A DNA stretch of 50,109 nt from the NCBI GenBank assembly GCA_002718345.1, contig PBDA01000035.1, forward strand, positions 1-50,109, in the 5' to 3' direction. Position numbers and translations under genes: made by a program. This DNA is from Rhodospirillaceae bacterium (GTDB lineage: Bacteria > Pseudomonadota > Gammaproteobacteria > Steroidobacterales > Rariloculaceae). Shown in pieces: positions 35,991 to 44,781 of this stretch (position 1 is the first letter of the stretch; the number at the start of each line of letters is the position of its first letter). The notes under the pieces were generated by a model that was not told the DNA's origin, did no database searches, and saw only the letters and a program-made list of their open reading frames with translations.

Positions 35991-36009
35991 GTTATTTATA
36001 AAAATTTAA

Positions 36010-39000
36010 CTAGATAAGTCTGTCTAGAAGTTTTTTAACTGCTACAGGGTGTTCTGCATCTGTTGCTAGTTTCCAGCTGATACGAATTTTGAATGGACCT
36101 TCTAACTTGAAGGATTCGTGATCATCTTGAATTAGCGCTACGAGTTTTACGGGGTCAATGACTGAGTTTTCTCTGAATTCCAGAAAACCACCAGTATTGT
36201 CAATCCGAATTTTCTTTATTGCTAGGGATATTGCGACAAGCTTTAGTTTTGTTATCTCAAATAACATTTTCAGGCTTTCCGGCAGTAGGCCAAAACGATT
36301 TATAAATTCGACCTGCAGTTCTTGTAAGTCCTTTTCACAATCAGCACTTGCAATCCTCTTGTAATGCACAAGACGCATATGAATGTCTGGCATGTAGCTT
36401 TCTGGTATAAGTGCCGGTAAGCCTATGTCAATGTCAGGACCACGTTCAATTGGGTTTTTTAATTCTGGTTCTGATCCATCACGCAAGGATTTAACGGCGC
36501 GGTTTAGTAAATCATTGTATAAGGTAAAACCAACTGCCTGAATCTGCCCACTTTGGTCTTCGCCAAGTAATTCTCCAGCACCTCGTATTTCTAAGTCGTG
36601 AGTAGCTAGTGTAAATCCAGAACCAAGTTCTTCTAGTGCTTCTATTGCCTCCAAACGTTTTTCAGCATCTGGAGTTAATGATCTTGTGGGGGGAGTAATA
36701 AGGTATGCATATGCTTGATGATGAGAGCGCCCAACCCGACCTCTAAGTTGGTGAAGTTGTGCTAGGCCTAGCCTATCTGCTCGATTAATAATAATAGTAT
36801 TAGCTGTTTGGATATCAATTCCACTTTCAATGATTGTGCTACAGACAAGTAAATTAAATTTTCTGTTATAGAAATCAAGCATTACGCGTTCCAGCATTTT
36901 TTCAGGCATTTTTCCATGGGCTAGTTGAATTTCTGCTTCGGGTAGAAGTTCCTTAAGGGTTTTTGTAATTTTCTCTATTTCTTGAACGCGGTTGTGAACA
37001 AAGTAGATTTGACCGCCTCTCCTTAATTCTCTAAGTACTGCCTCTCGAATAGACTGATTTCGCCATTCACCAATATATGTTTTTACTGATAAGCGATCTA
37101 TTGGTGGTGTGGTGATAAGAGATAAATCTCGAAGGCCGCCAAGCGTCATATTTAATGTTCTGGGGATTGGTGTAGCAGTAAGGGTCAGCATATCAATCTC
37201 AGAGCGAAGGTTTTTTAATCGTTCTTTTTGTCTGACACCAAAGCGATGTTCTTCATCAACAATAACTAGCCCAAGTTTTTTGAAATTGATGTCATCACTT
37301 AAAAGTTTATGGGTTCCAATAACGATATCCACAGTTCCATCACTAAGTCCTAAAAGAGTTTCTTTAATTTGTGATCTATTTTTAAGTCTAGAAAGTGACT
37401 CTATTCGAACAGGCCAATCAGAAAATCGATCTGTGAAAGTGCGATGATGTTGTTGTGCGAGTAGTGTAGTTGGTACCAACAAACAGACTTGATAGTTTGC
37501 CTGGACTGCAATAAAAGCAGCTCGCAAAGCAACCTCAGTTTTTCCAAATCCAACATCACCACATACAACACGGTCCATCGGTTTGTCGCTTTCAAGGTCA
37601 TTAATCGTTTCGTTAATTGCTTTTAGCTGATCATCAGTTTCTTGAAATGGGAATTCTTGTATGAAGCTTTGGTAGATATCGTTGCTTATAGGGAATGAAA
37701 TGCCTCTCCTGGCTGCCCGTTGCGCATACAAAGCAAGAAGCTCAGCAGCAACATCTCTTGCTTTTTGAGCTGCTTTACGTTTTGCTTTGACCCATTGATC
37801 AGAGCCAAGGCGATGTAATGGAGCATTTTCTGATGAGGCTCCTGTGTAGCGTGTTATCAGGTGGAGGTTATGTACAGGTATATATAATTTTGCTGATTCT
37901 GCATATTCGAGCATTAAAAATTCTGTTAATACATCATTGATTTCTAAGCTAACCAGCCCGAGGTATCGCCCGATACCATGCTCCTCATGAACTACTGAAG
38001 CCCCGACTCTAAGGTCTGTTAGCTCTCGTATGATTGAATCAGGATCTTTTTTTGATCTGTGTTTTCGTGACTTTTGGCGAGGTTTGTCTAAACCGACCTG
38101 TTCTGCTGTGATTAAACGAAGGTTTTCAGTTGGTAAAACAAGGCCTGACTCAATATCACCCACAGTTAAGCAGATGGGATCATTCGTATTGAGAAATTCA
38201 GTCCAACTATTTAGAAGAGTAGGGACAATGTTGCGTCCTCGAAGTAATTCAGAAATAACTTCTTTTCTCCCTGGAGATGATGTGACTAGAAGTGTTCTGT
38301 ATTTTTTTTCAGTATCAATCCAGCGTGAAAGTGGGTCTTTGGTCGTGTTTTTAATGATACTTAAGGGATGATTTGTTCCTGCATTAAAATGTCTTTTGTC
38401 GGTTTTTTCTAATTCGCGACTGTTTATTGTGATGCGCGGGAAACGTTCAATCTTATTTTGAATATTTTCCGGATTCCAGAATCCAATATCAGGTGGAAGG
38501 ATCGGCCTTTCAGGGTCTTGGCCTAGTTGTTCATAGCGATCTTTAATAAGGCCCCATCCAGAATCAAGACTAGATAAAGCTTCGTCACCTAAAATGATTA
38601 ATGTATCTTCATGGAGATAGTCAATCAAAGATGAAGTTGAATCAAAAAATAAAGGAAGGTAGTACTCAATACCGGCTGGAAGACGAGCATCCGAAATATC
38701 TTTATATATTGTTGAAAGACCGGGATCACCCGGGATTTGTTGTCTGTATCTTGTTCGAAACTTCCTGATAGAGCTTGAGTTAAATGGAAACTCTTTTGCC
38801 GGCAATATTTGAATTTTTTCAACTACATCAGTGCTAAGTTGAGAATGAGGGTCAAATATTCTTAGTTTTTCAATTTCATCGCCAAAGAGATCGATGCGCA
38901 CTGGATGGTCAGATCCAGTTGGGTAGATGTCAATTAGGGATCCACGAACTGCAAAGTCTCCAGGGTCAAACACTTGTTCAACATGGAGGTAACCGTTATC

Positions 39001-39453
39001 TATTAAGCGTTTTCTAAAAGCTATACCATCTAATTCTTCACCAGTAGCAAGAACCATAGAATGGGTGCTGACATATTCAGGAGGAGGGAGTTTAGTCAGC
39101 AATGTTTGTGCATTTGCAATAACAAATTGCCGATCACCCGTATTCAACTGGTAAAGTGTAGATAGTCTTTCAGAAAGTAGGTTTTGTGGGGGAGAAAAAG
39201 TGTCATAAGGTAATGTTTCATAATCTACAAAATGTTTTGACTTATTGTCAGGCCAGAAAAAATCTAATTCTCTCTTTAGTCGGTCCGCAGTTGAAGCGGA
39301 TTTAGTAATTATGCAGACGGAACCATCGTATGTATTTAGCGCATGGTTGACTGCAAGCCCTTGTGCAGAGCCATAAAGTTGTCCCCAGTGGATACAAGTC
39401 GGTACCCTTGCCGATGGAACAGGCAGTTGGAAAAGTGAGTAATTTTTATCCAC
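36010..39453 (-). CDS. mfd: Transcription-repair coupling factor Mfd
   Basis: SF2 translocase that removes stalled RNA polymerase and recruits UvrAB to the lesion. Full length at 1147 residues. It has a UvrB-like N-terminal region (GSLIDIYPTGSDHPVRIDLF), the polymerase-interaction domain start (VHEEHGIGRYLGL, near 490), the helicase motifs CGDVGFGKTEVALRAAF (near 638) and VDEEHRFGVRQKE (near 734), HQLRGRVGRSHHQAYAYL, and a C-terminal UvrA-binding regulatory domain. The start is GTG 39453. In Pseudomonas, csiV is the next gene on the same strand. Confidence 0.97.
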   Translation of the reverse strand: MDKNYSLFQLPVPSARVPTCIHWGQLYGSAQGLAVNHALNTYDGSVCIITKSASTADRLKRELDFFWPDNKSKHFVDYETLPYDTFSPPQNLLSERLSTLYQLNTGDRQFVIANAQTLLTKLPPPEYVSTHSMVLATGEELDGIAFRKRLIDNGYLHVEQVFDPGDFAVRGSLIDIYPTGSDHPVRIDLFGDEIEKLRIFDPHSQLSTDVVEKIQILPAKEFPFNSSSIRKFRTRYRQQIPGDPGLSTIYKDISDARLPAGIEYYLPLFFDSTSSLIDYLHEDTLIILGDEALSSLDSGWGLIKDRYEQLGQDPERPILPPDIGFWNPENIQNKIERFPRITINSRELEKTDKRHFNAGTNHPLSIIKNTTKDPLSRWIDTEKKYRTLLVTSSPGRKEVISELLRGRNIVPTLLNSWTEFLNTNDPICLTVGDIESGLVLPTENLRLITAEQVGLDKPRQKSRKHRSKKDPDSIIRELTDLRVGASVVHEEHGIGRYLGLVSLEINDVLTEFLMLEYAESAKLYIPVHNLHLITRYTGASSENAPLHRLGSDQWVKAKRKAAQKARDVAAELLALYAQRAARRGISFPISNDIYQSFIQEFPFQETDDQLKAINETINDLESDKPMDRVVCGDVGFGKTEVALRAAFIAVQANYQVCLLVPTTLLAQQHHRTFTDRFSDWPVRIESLSRLKNRSQIKETLLGLSDGTVDIVIGTHKLLSDDINFKKLGLVIVDEEHRFGVRQKERLKNLRSEIDMLTLTATPIPRTLNMTLGGLRDLSLITTPPIDRLSVKTYIGEWRNQSIREAVLRELRRGGQIYFVHNRVQEIEKITKTLKELLPEAEIQLAHGKMPEKMLERVMLDFYNRKFNLLVCSTIIESGIDIQTANTIIINRADRLGLAQLHQLRGRVGRSHHQAYAYLITPPTRSLTPDAEKRLEAIEALEELGSGFTLATHDLEIRGAGELLGEDQSGQIQAVGFTLYNDLLNRAVKSLRDGSEPELKNPIERGPDIDIGLPALIPESYMPDIHMRLVHYKRIASADCEKDLQELQVEFINRFGLLPESLKMLFEITKLKLVAISLAIKKIRIDNTGGFLEFRENSVIDPVKLVALIQDDHESFKLEGPFKIRISWKLATDAEHPVAVKKLLDRLI

Positions 39454-39634
39454 AAGGTTTCTTGCGTTTGCGTTGAAACGGAATTATCACATAGAACTGA
39501 CACATACTGGATAGAGCACTGCTTGATTAAGAGAGATAGAATGAATTAGACGTTGTACACTTATTAGGTTACATATAGCTTCAAAATTGTTCGGAAGGCT
39601 ATATTTTGTTTGAGTTAATTTATGTAATTGTTAT

Positions 39635-40351
39635 ATGAAATTCGAAGTTCCATTACTCAAAGGGAGGTTAGTTCGAAGATATAAGCGTTTTTTGGCTGAC
39701 GTGATTTTGTCTGATGGTAATGAAACGACAGTGCATTGTCCCAACACAGGCTCTATGTTGGGTTGTAATGAGCCCGGTTCTACCGTCTGGTTGCTTCAAG
39801 TTGATAACCCAAATAGAAAATATCCATTAGGCTGGGAGTTGGTTGAGGTAAGCCAATCAGTGCTTGTTGGTATCAATACTAGTCGTAGCAATAGTCTTGT
39901 GGCTGAAGCTTTGGAAAATCGCATTATTTCACAGCTGGCTGATTTCAATGTAGTGCGTCGTGAGGTAAAGATACCGAATACGCGATCAAGGATAGATTTT
40001 CTTCTTAGCGGACATCAAACAGAACCAGATTGCTATCTTGAGGTAAAAAATGTAACAGCAGCGCTAGACAATGGTCAGGGATTTTTTCCAGATGCGGTGA
40101 GTGATAGAGCTACACGGCATGTAGAAGAGCTGGCTCATAGGGTTGAGGACGGACAAAGAGGCGCTCTTTGCTATTGCGTTCAGCGTGCGGATGTTGAATA
40201 TGTAACCCCTGCTGATGAGATAGATCCGGAATACGGAAAAGCCTTGAGACGTGCAGTAGAGGTAGGTGTTGAGGTGTATGCTTTAGGCGCAACTGTTACT
40301 CCTGAGGCTGTAATTTTAGACAAAAATATTCCAGTTAAACTAGATGTATAA
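39635..40351 (+). CDS. sfsA: Sugar fermentation stimulation protein SfsA family
   Basis: Nuclease-fold protein of the SfsA family, named for effects on maltose metabolism in E. coli; the molecular role is not settled. The 238 residues hold the family signatures VHCPNTGSMLGC, KYPLGWELVEV, RSRIDFLLSG (an endonuclease-like acidic motif with YLEVKN) and FPDAVSDRATRHVEEL. It is transcribed divergently from mfd across a 181-base gap that must contain both promoters; TTGTAC (39553-39558) and TATAGC (39574-39579) are weak candidates. Confidence 0.93.
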   Translation: MKFEVPLLKGRLVRRYKRFLADVILSDGNETTVHCPNTGSMLGCNEPGSTVWLLQVDNPNRKYPLGWELVEVSQSVLVGINTSRSNSLVAEALENRIISQLADFNVVRREVKIPNTRSRIDFLLSGHQTEPDCYLEVKNVTAALDNGQGFFPDAVSDRATRHVEELAHRVEDGQRGALCYCVQRADVEYVTPADEIDPEYGKALRRAVEVGVEVYALGATVTPEAVILDKNIPVKLDV

Positions 40352-40434
40352 GGTTAGCTAATATTGCAGTGAAAAAAGAGTAAATGATTGTCTCGTTGCC
40401 ATCGTATTTCTTAGGGTAAATTTTATGTGCTGTG

Positions 40435-41673
40435 ATGTTTCGTCCAATTGAGCTTTTTATCGGTTTGCGTTATGTGCAAGCTCGTGCTTCAAGGGGGTTT
40501 GTTTCATTTATAAGTATGGCGTCTATGCTTGGAATTGGCTTAGGAGTTGCATCCTTAATAGTCATTCTCTCTGTAATGAATGGTTTTGAAGAGGAACTTC
40601 GTACACGTCTTTTGAGCATGACTGCTCATGCAAGTATCTCTGAAGAATCTGTTGGCATAGATAATTGGCGGAGCCTGCGCGAGGGGATCTTGGAAATAGA
40701 AGGAGTAGATGGAGTGTCACCATTTGTGACACTTGAGGGAATGCTTGGGTCTGGAGCAAATCTTAGCCCTGTTATCGTCAGGGGTGTAATGCCTTTTGAA
40801 GAGGCTGCGGTTTCTCAGCTTGAACAATTTTTTAGAGTTCGTAGTTTGAGTGATTTGCAACCTGATTCGAACCGGATTGTATTAGGGAGAATACTAGCTA
40901 TTAACTTAGGAGTAGGGATCGGTGATCAGGTTAATTTAGTAGTGCCGCGAGTAGAAAATGGCCGCTTAATGCCGCGTCTTAATGGTTTTGTTGTAAGTGG
41001 TATTTTTGAGGCCGGGATTCAGGATCATGATGTTAGTCTCGCACTAGTTCATTTAAATAAAGCTAGTCAGATAAAAGGCTTACAAGGTCGTTCGCAGGGA
41101 CTTGCTATTAGGATGGAAGACCCATTTCAGGTTCTCGGACTGCAAAATAAAATTAGAGCCACAAAGTTTGATCTTCAATATTCTGATTGGACCCTAGAGA
41201 ACAGTAATTATTTCAGAGCGATAAAAATTGAGAAATTGATGATGACAATTCTATTGTTATTAATTGTCGCCGTAGCAGCATTTAATATTGTTGCGTCCTT
41301 GGTCATGATGGTGACGGATAAGACAAAAGATATTGCAATTCTTCGTACGTATGGTTTTTCTTCTGCTGATGTTGCGCGTGTATTTATGATTCAGGGATCA
41401 TTTTTAGGTTTGGTTGGAATCTTGATTGGGGTGTTTTTGGGTATGGTTCTTGCTTTTAATGTTGAAACTATAGTTCCTTGGTTAGAGTCTGTTTTTAATT
41501 TTCAAATAATGCCTGGTGATGTGTATTACGTGACTCAGATTCCATCAGATGTACGTTTTGCAGATGTAGTTATTATCCCTCTTTTGGCATTTATCGTTAC
41601 TGTCGTTGCTACAATTTATCCATCTAGACGTGCAGCGGCTATAGCTCCAGCAGAGGCTTTAAGGTATGAGTAA
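40435..41673 (+). CDS. lolC: Lipoprotein-releasing ABC transporter permease LolC
   Basis: Inner-membrane permease of the LolCDE complex, which extracts outer-membrane lipoproteins and passes them to the chaperone LolA. The 412 residues have one N-terminal helix, a large periplasmic domain (about 50-260) and three C-terminal helices, the MacB/FtsX topology. Motifs are [40 protein letters not shown] and the end AEALRYE. GTG 40432 is an alternative start one codon upstream. LolC and LolE are paralogues; I assign LolC by the LFIGLRY start and ALRYE end. Confidence 0.87.
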   Translation: MFRPIELFIGLRYVQARASRGFVSFISMASMLGIGLGVASLIVILSVMNGFEEELRTRLLSMTAHASISEESVGIDNWRSLREGILEIEGVDGVSPFVTLEGMLGSGANLSPVIVRGVMPFEEAAVSQLEQFFRVRSLSDLQPDSNRIVLGRILAINLGVGIGDQVNLVVPRVENGRLMPRLNGFVVSGIFEAGIQDHDVSLALVHLNKASQIKGLQGRSQGLAIRMEDPFQVLGLQNKIRATKFDLQYSDWTLENSNYFRAIKIEKLMMTILLLLIVAVAAFNIVASLVMMVTDKTKDIAILRTYGFSSADVARVFMIQGSFLGLVGILIGVFLGMVLAFNVETIVPWLESVFNFQIMPGDVYYVTQIPSDVRFADVVIIPLLAFIVTVVATIYPSRRAAAIAPAEALRYE

Positions 41674-41676
41674 TTT

Positions 41677-42924
41677 GTGAGAAAGCCTTACGAAATATAT
41701 ATAGCTCTCCGCTATTTACGTGCACATGGAAAAGGTGGGTTTGTTTCATTTATTTCTATGGTTTCCATGTGTGGGATTGGTCTTGCAGTATCCGTTTTGC
41801 TAATCGTGCTATCTGTCATGAATGGTTTTGAGAGTGAGCTTCAGAATAGAATTTTAAGCATTATGTCCCATGCAACGGTTAGCGGGATAGATGAACCTTT
41901 AGATGATTGGCCAATTCTTCGTGAAAGAGCTTTAGAGAGATCAGATGTAATGGCGGTATCACCTTATATTGATGGTCAGGGGCTAGCAATGGTAGGCGAA
42001 GAAATTTCCGGTGTGCGTGTTAGAGGTATTGAACCTCATCTGGAACAAGAGGTATCTACAATCTCAGATTTAGTAAAAGAGGGCAGCATTGATGGTTTGC
42101 AGTCTGGTAGCTTCAAAGCTCTGATTGGTAGAAGTTTAGCTGAACAGTTAGGTATTTCAGTTGGCGATTCTCTTGTTTTGATTCTGGCAGATGGTCGGGT
42201 AACACCGGCAGGCATTATTCCTCGTATGCGTACTTTAGAGGTTTCAGGGATATTTGAAGTTGGAATGTATGAATACGATCACGGGTTGCTTTATATCCAT
42301 CTAGAGGATGCTAGTCGCCTATTTAGTACTAGTGGTGATGCGACAGGTTTGAGATTAACGGTCTCAAATGTTTATGAGGCGGGAAGAATATCAGAAGAGT
42401 TTGCAGTAGATTTGGGTGGAGGGGTCTATATAAGTGATTGGACCAGACAACACAGTAATTTTTTTAGATCAATACAAATCACAAAATCAATTATGTTCAT
42501 AATTCTATCTATGGTTATTGCTGTAGCCGTGTTTAATATCGTTTCAACACTTATGATGGTCGTGCGGGATAAGCGAAGTGATATAGCTATTTTGCAAAGC
42601 TTCGGGGCAAATGTAAGAAGTATTCTTATTTTATTTGCAACACAAGGTACTATGATTGGCGTCATAGGAACAGTCATTGGTCTAGTATTTGGCATATTAG
42701 TTTCTGCTGGGCTTGGAAATATTGTGGGATTTATTGAGTACTTGTTTAATATCACTTTGCTTTCTGAAGAAATCTATTTCATGAGTGAGTTACCTACAGA
42801 AATCAGAATGATTGAGGTTTTTCAAATAGGTGTTCTGGCAATTCTTTTAACTATTGTTGCAACGCTATATCCAGCTATCAGCGCATCGAAACAACCACCT
42901 GTAAAGGCTTTGCGTCATGAGTGA
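41677..42924 (+). CDS. lolE: Lipoprotein-releasing ABC transporter permease LolE
   Basis: Second permease of the lipoprotein-release complex, 415 residues, starting at GTG 41677 just after lolC. Topology and motifs parallel lol[60 protein letters not shown] and the end PPVKALRHE. The two genes are clearly an old duplication. It overlaps lolD by 8 bases. The exact C/E assignment is less certain than the family. Confidence 0.87.
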   Translation: MRKPYEIYIALRYLRAHGKGGFVSFISMVSMCGIGLAVSVLLIVLSVMNGFESELQNRILSIMSHATVSGIDEPLDDWPILRERALERSDVMAVSPYIDGQGLAMVGEEISGVRVRGIEPHLEQEVSTISDLVKEGSIDGLQSGSFKALIGRSLAEQLGISVGDSLVLILADGRVTPAGIIPRMRTLEVSGIFEVGMYEYDHGLLYIHLEDASRLFSTSGDATGLRLTVSNVYEAGRISEEFAVDLGGGVYISDWTRQHSNFFRSIQITKSIMFIILSMVIAVAVFNIVSTLMMVVRDKRSDIAILQSFGANVRSILILFATQGTMIGVIGTVIGLVFGILVSAGLGNIVGFIEYLFNITLLSEEIYFMSELPTEIRMIEVFQIGVLAILLTIVATLYPAISASKQPPVKALRHE

Positions 42925-43615
42925 TGTGCAAGGCAGTAACAATGCTGTTCTCAAAGTTACCTCATTAGTTAAAACTTTTGATGAAGTTGGAAAGAGTTTA
43001 AACGTCTTGCAGGGAATAAATTTCGAAGTTTTTCCCGGGGAAAGGATAGCTATAGTTGGTGCTTCTGGTTCTGGAAAAAGTACTCTTCTGCAGTTACTGG
43101 GTGGTTTAGATGAACCCACTTCAGGCAAAGTGTTTGTTGTTGGTCAGGCTATGACTTCACTAAATGATAGAAAAAAAGGTATTTTAAGAAATGAGGCATT
43201 AGGATTTATTTATCAGTTCCATCATTTATTGCCAGAATTTTCTGCTATGGAAAACGTAGCTATGCCTTTGTTGGTCAGAGGTGATGATCCCGATGAAGCT
43301 ACTGAAAAGGCTTGTGAATTTCTAGGGCGGGTTGGTTTGGCGGAAAGGCTAGATCATCGGCCTGGGCAGCTCTCGGGTGGGGAGCGCCAACGAACTGCGG
43401 TTGCACGGGCATTAGTGACTAAGCCAGCTGTTGTGTTAGCAGATGAGCCAACGGGTAATCTGGATCGGCCAACTGGTAAGAAAATATTCGAGCTAATGCT
43501 TGAACTTAATAATGATCTTGGTACTAGTTTGATTATTGTTACTCATGACCCAAATCTTGCCGCTAGTATGGATAGAATTTTAGAGCTAAAAGATGGGTTG
43601 TTGCATCCAAACTAG
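42917..43615 (+). CDS. lolD: Lipoprotein-releasing ABC transporter ATPase LolD
   Basis: ATPase that powers LolC-LolE. The 232 residues contain Walker A (GASGSGKST), the Q-loop region [19 protein letters not shown], which is typical of LolD (HHLLPEF), the signature [15 protein letters not shown] and Walker B ([12 protein letters not shown]). It is last in the order lolC-lolE-lolD; E. coli has lolC-lolD-lolE. A likely terminator follows. Confidence 0.95.
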   Translation: MSDVQGSNNAVLKVTSLVKTFDEVGKSLNVLQGINFEVFPGERIAIVGASGSGKSTLLQLLGGLDEPTSGKVFVVGQAMTSLNDRKKGILRNEALGFIYQFHHLLPEFSAMENVAMPLLVRGDDPDEATEKACEFLGRVGLAERLDHRPGQLSGGERQRTAVARALVTKPAVVLADEPTGNLDRPTGKKIFELMLELNNDLGTSLIIVTHDPNLAASMDRILELKDGLLHPN

Positions 43616-43620
43616 CTAAA

Positions 43621-43656
43621 TTAAGTTCACTTAGTGCAATCTTAAATCTTTTTTTT
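43621..43656 (+). terminator. Intrinsic terminator after lolD
   Basis: The stem TTAAG-TT-CAC / GTG-c-AA-t-CTTAA (43621-43645) has ten pairs, two single-base bulges and a TTA loop, followed by ATC and eight T bases (43649-43656). It lies 6 bases after the lolD stop codon. Confidence 0.5.
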
Positions 43657-43666
43657 GTTCTTTAGT

Positions 43667-43695
43667 TTGTGAGCTTAGATGCGGCACGCTATAGT
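43667..43695 (+). promoter_or_regulatory. Sigma-70 promoter of the exbB-msbA operon
   Basis: TTGTGA (43667-43672) and TATAGT (43690-43695) are separated by an ideal 17 bases. This would start transcription near 43702, 27 bases before exbB. Directly upstream is the lolD terminator, so a new transcription unit begins here. Confidence 0.5.
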
Positions 43696-43728
43696 TCTAA
43701 ATAAGCTATTGCTGAGTTCAGGTTCAAT

Positions 43729-44367
43729 ATGTTGGAGATTGTGCAGTCTGGCGGCTGGTTGATGTTACCAATTATTGCGTGTTCCATTGTGGCAGCAGCA
43801 ATAATTTTGGAGCGCATCTGGACCTTACAGAAAAAAAGAGTAATACCGGAGGATCTAACCCTAAGGGTTTGGCAATGGGTTAAGGCAGATAGATTAGATG
43901 CTGAAAACCTTCGTTCGCTTGATCAAAGTTCTCCTCTGGGTAAAGTGCTTGCTGCGGGTCTAGCAAGTATTGCTGCAGGCAGAGATGTTGCAAAAGAGAG
44001 TATTGAAGATACTGGAAGACATGTTGTTCATGAATTTGAGCGTTATTTGAATACTCTTGGCACGATTGCTGTTATTTCGCCTCTTCTTGGATTATTAGGT
44101 ACTGTGATTGGTATGGTGAAGGTCTTCACAGCAATTATGGATCAAGGTGTTGGTAATCCTGGTGCATTGGCAGGCGGAATATCAGAGGCTTTAATCACAA
44201 CTGCTGCTGGCTTAACAGTAGCGATACCTTCTCTAATTGGATATCGATATCTTCGGGGGCATATTGATAGTTTAGTTGTTCGAATGGAGCAGGAAGCGAT
44301 GAGATTTTTAGAAACATTACTTAATAATAATGCTAGAGAGGCTGTGAAGGATGAATCTTCAGATTAG
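43729..44367 (+). CDS. exbB: MotA/TolQ/ExbB proton channel family protein
   Basis: Inner-membrane proton-channel subunit of the ExbB/TolQ family, 212 residues with three transmembrane helices. The family signature is LNTLGTIAVISPLLGLLGTV, followed by GGISEALITTAAGLTVAIPS. ATG 43729 starts it. It pairs with exbD (17-base overlap) and lies between lol and msbA genes, as in Pseudomonas; no tonB or tolA is nearby. The channel probably energises an envelope process, but the partner is unknown. Confidence 0.9.
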   Translation: MLEIVQSGGWLMLPIIACSIVAAAIILERIWTLQKKRVIPEDLTLRVWQWVKADRLDAENLRSLDQSSPLGKVLAAGLASIAAGRDVAKESIEDTGRHVVHEFERYLNTLGTIAVISPLLGLLGTVIGMVKVFTAIMDQGVGNPGALAGGISEALITTAAGLTVAIPSLIGYRYLRGHIDSLVVRMEQEAMRFLETLLNNNAREAVKDESSD

Positions 44368-44776
44368 CCCTAAAGAAGAGCCCGAGATCAATCTAACATC
44401 TCTCATTGATGTGGTTCTCTTGCTGCTAGTTTTTTTTATGGTTTCTACTAGCTTTGTTCGTGAAGCCGAGCTTAGTTTAATTCTACCTCAGGCCCAAACG
44501 GAACCAAACGCTAGAGTTTCACAAATAGATGCATTAGAAATTTCTATAACAAAAGATGGAAGCTACTTGATTAATGGAAACTTATTGAGTAACAGCGAAC
44601 GAGAAACACTTAGTTCTGTGATTGAGGAGCTAATGGGCGATAATTTTGACAGCCCAGTTTTTATACGTGCAGATGGTCTTGCAACGCATCAATCTGTTGT
44701 GACTGTGATGGATGTTTTAGCGAAATTAGGTCTTGTTGAGATTAATGTTTCGACACTAACGTTACCGGAGCCCTAA
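44351..44776 (+). CDS. exbD: ExbD/TolR family protein
   Basis: Partner of the ExbB channel, 141 residues. A single N-terminal transmembrane helix (SLIDVVLLLLVFFMVSTSF, about 17-35) contains the conserved Asp of the LIDVVLLLL motif that carries protons. The rest is periplasmic and ends with the usual TolR-like domain (VFIRADGLATHQSVVTVMD). It is co-translated with exbB and lies 5 bases before msbA. Confidence 0.9.
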   Translation: MNLQISPKEEPEINLTSLIDVVLLLLVFFMVSTSFVREAELSLILPQAQTEPNARVSQIDALEISITKDGSYLINGNLLSNSERETLSSVIEELMGDNFDSPVFIRADGLATHQSVVTVMDVLAKLGLVEINVSTLTLPEP

Positions 44777-44781
44777 GAATT

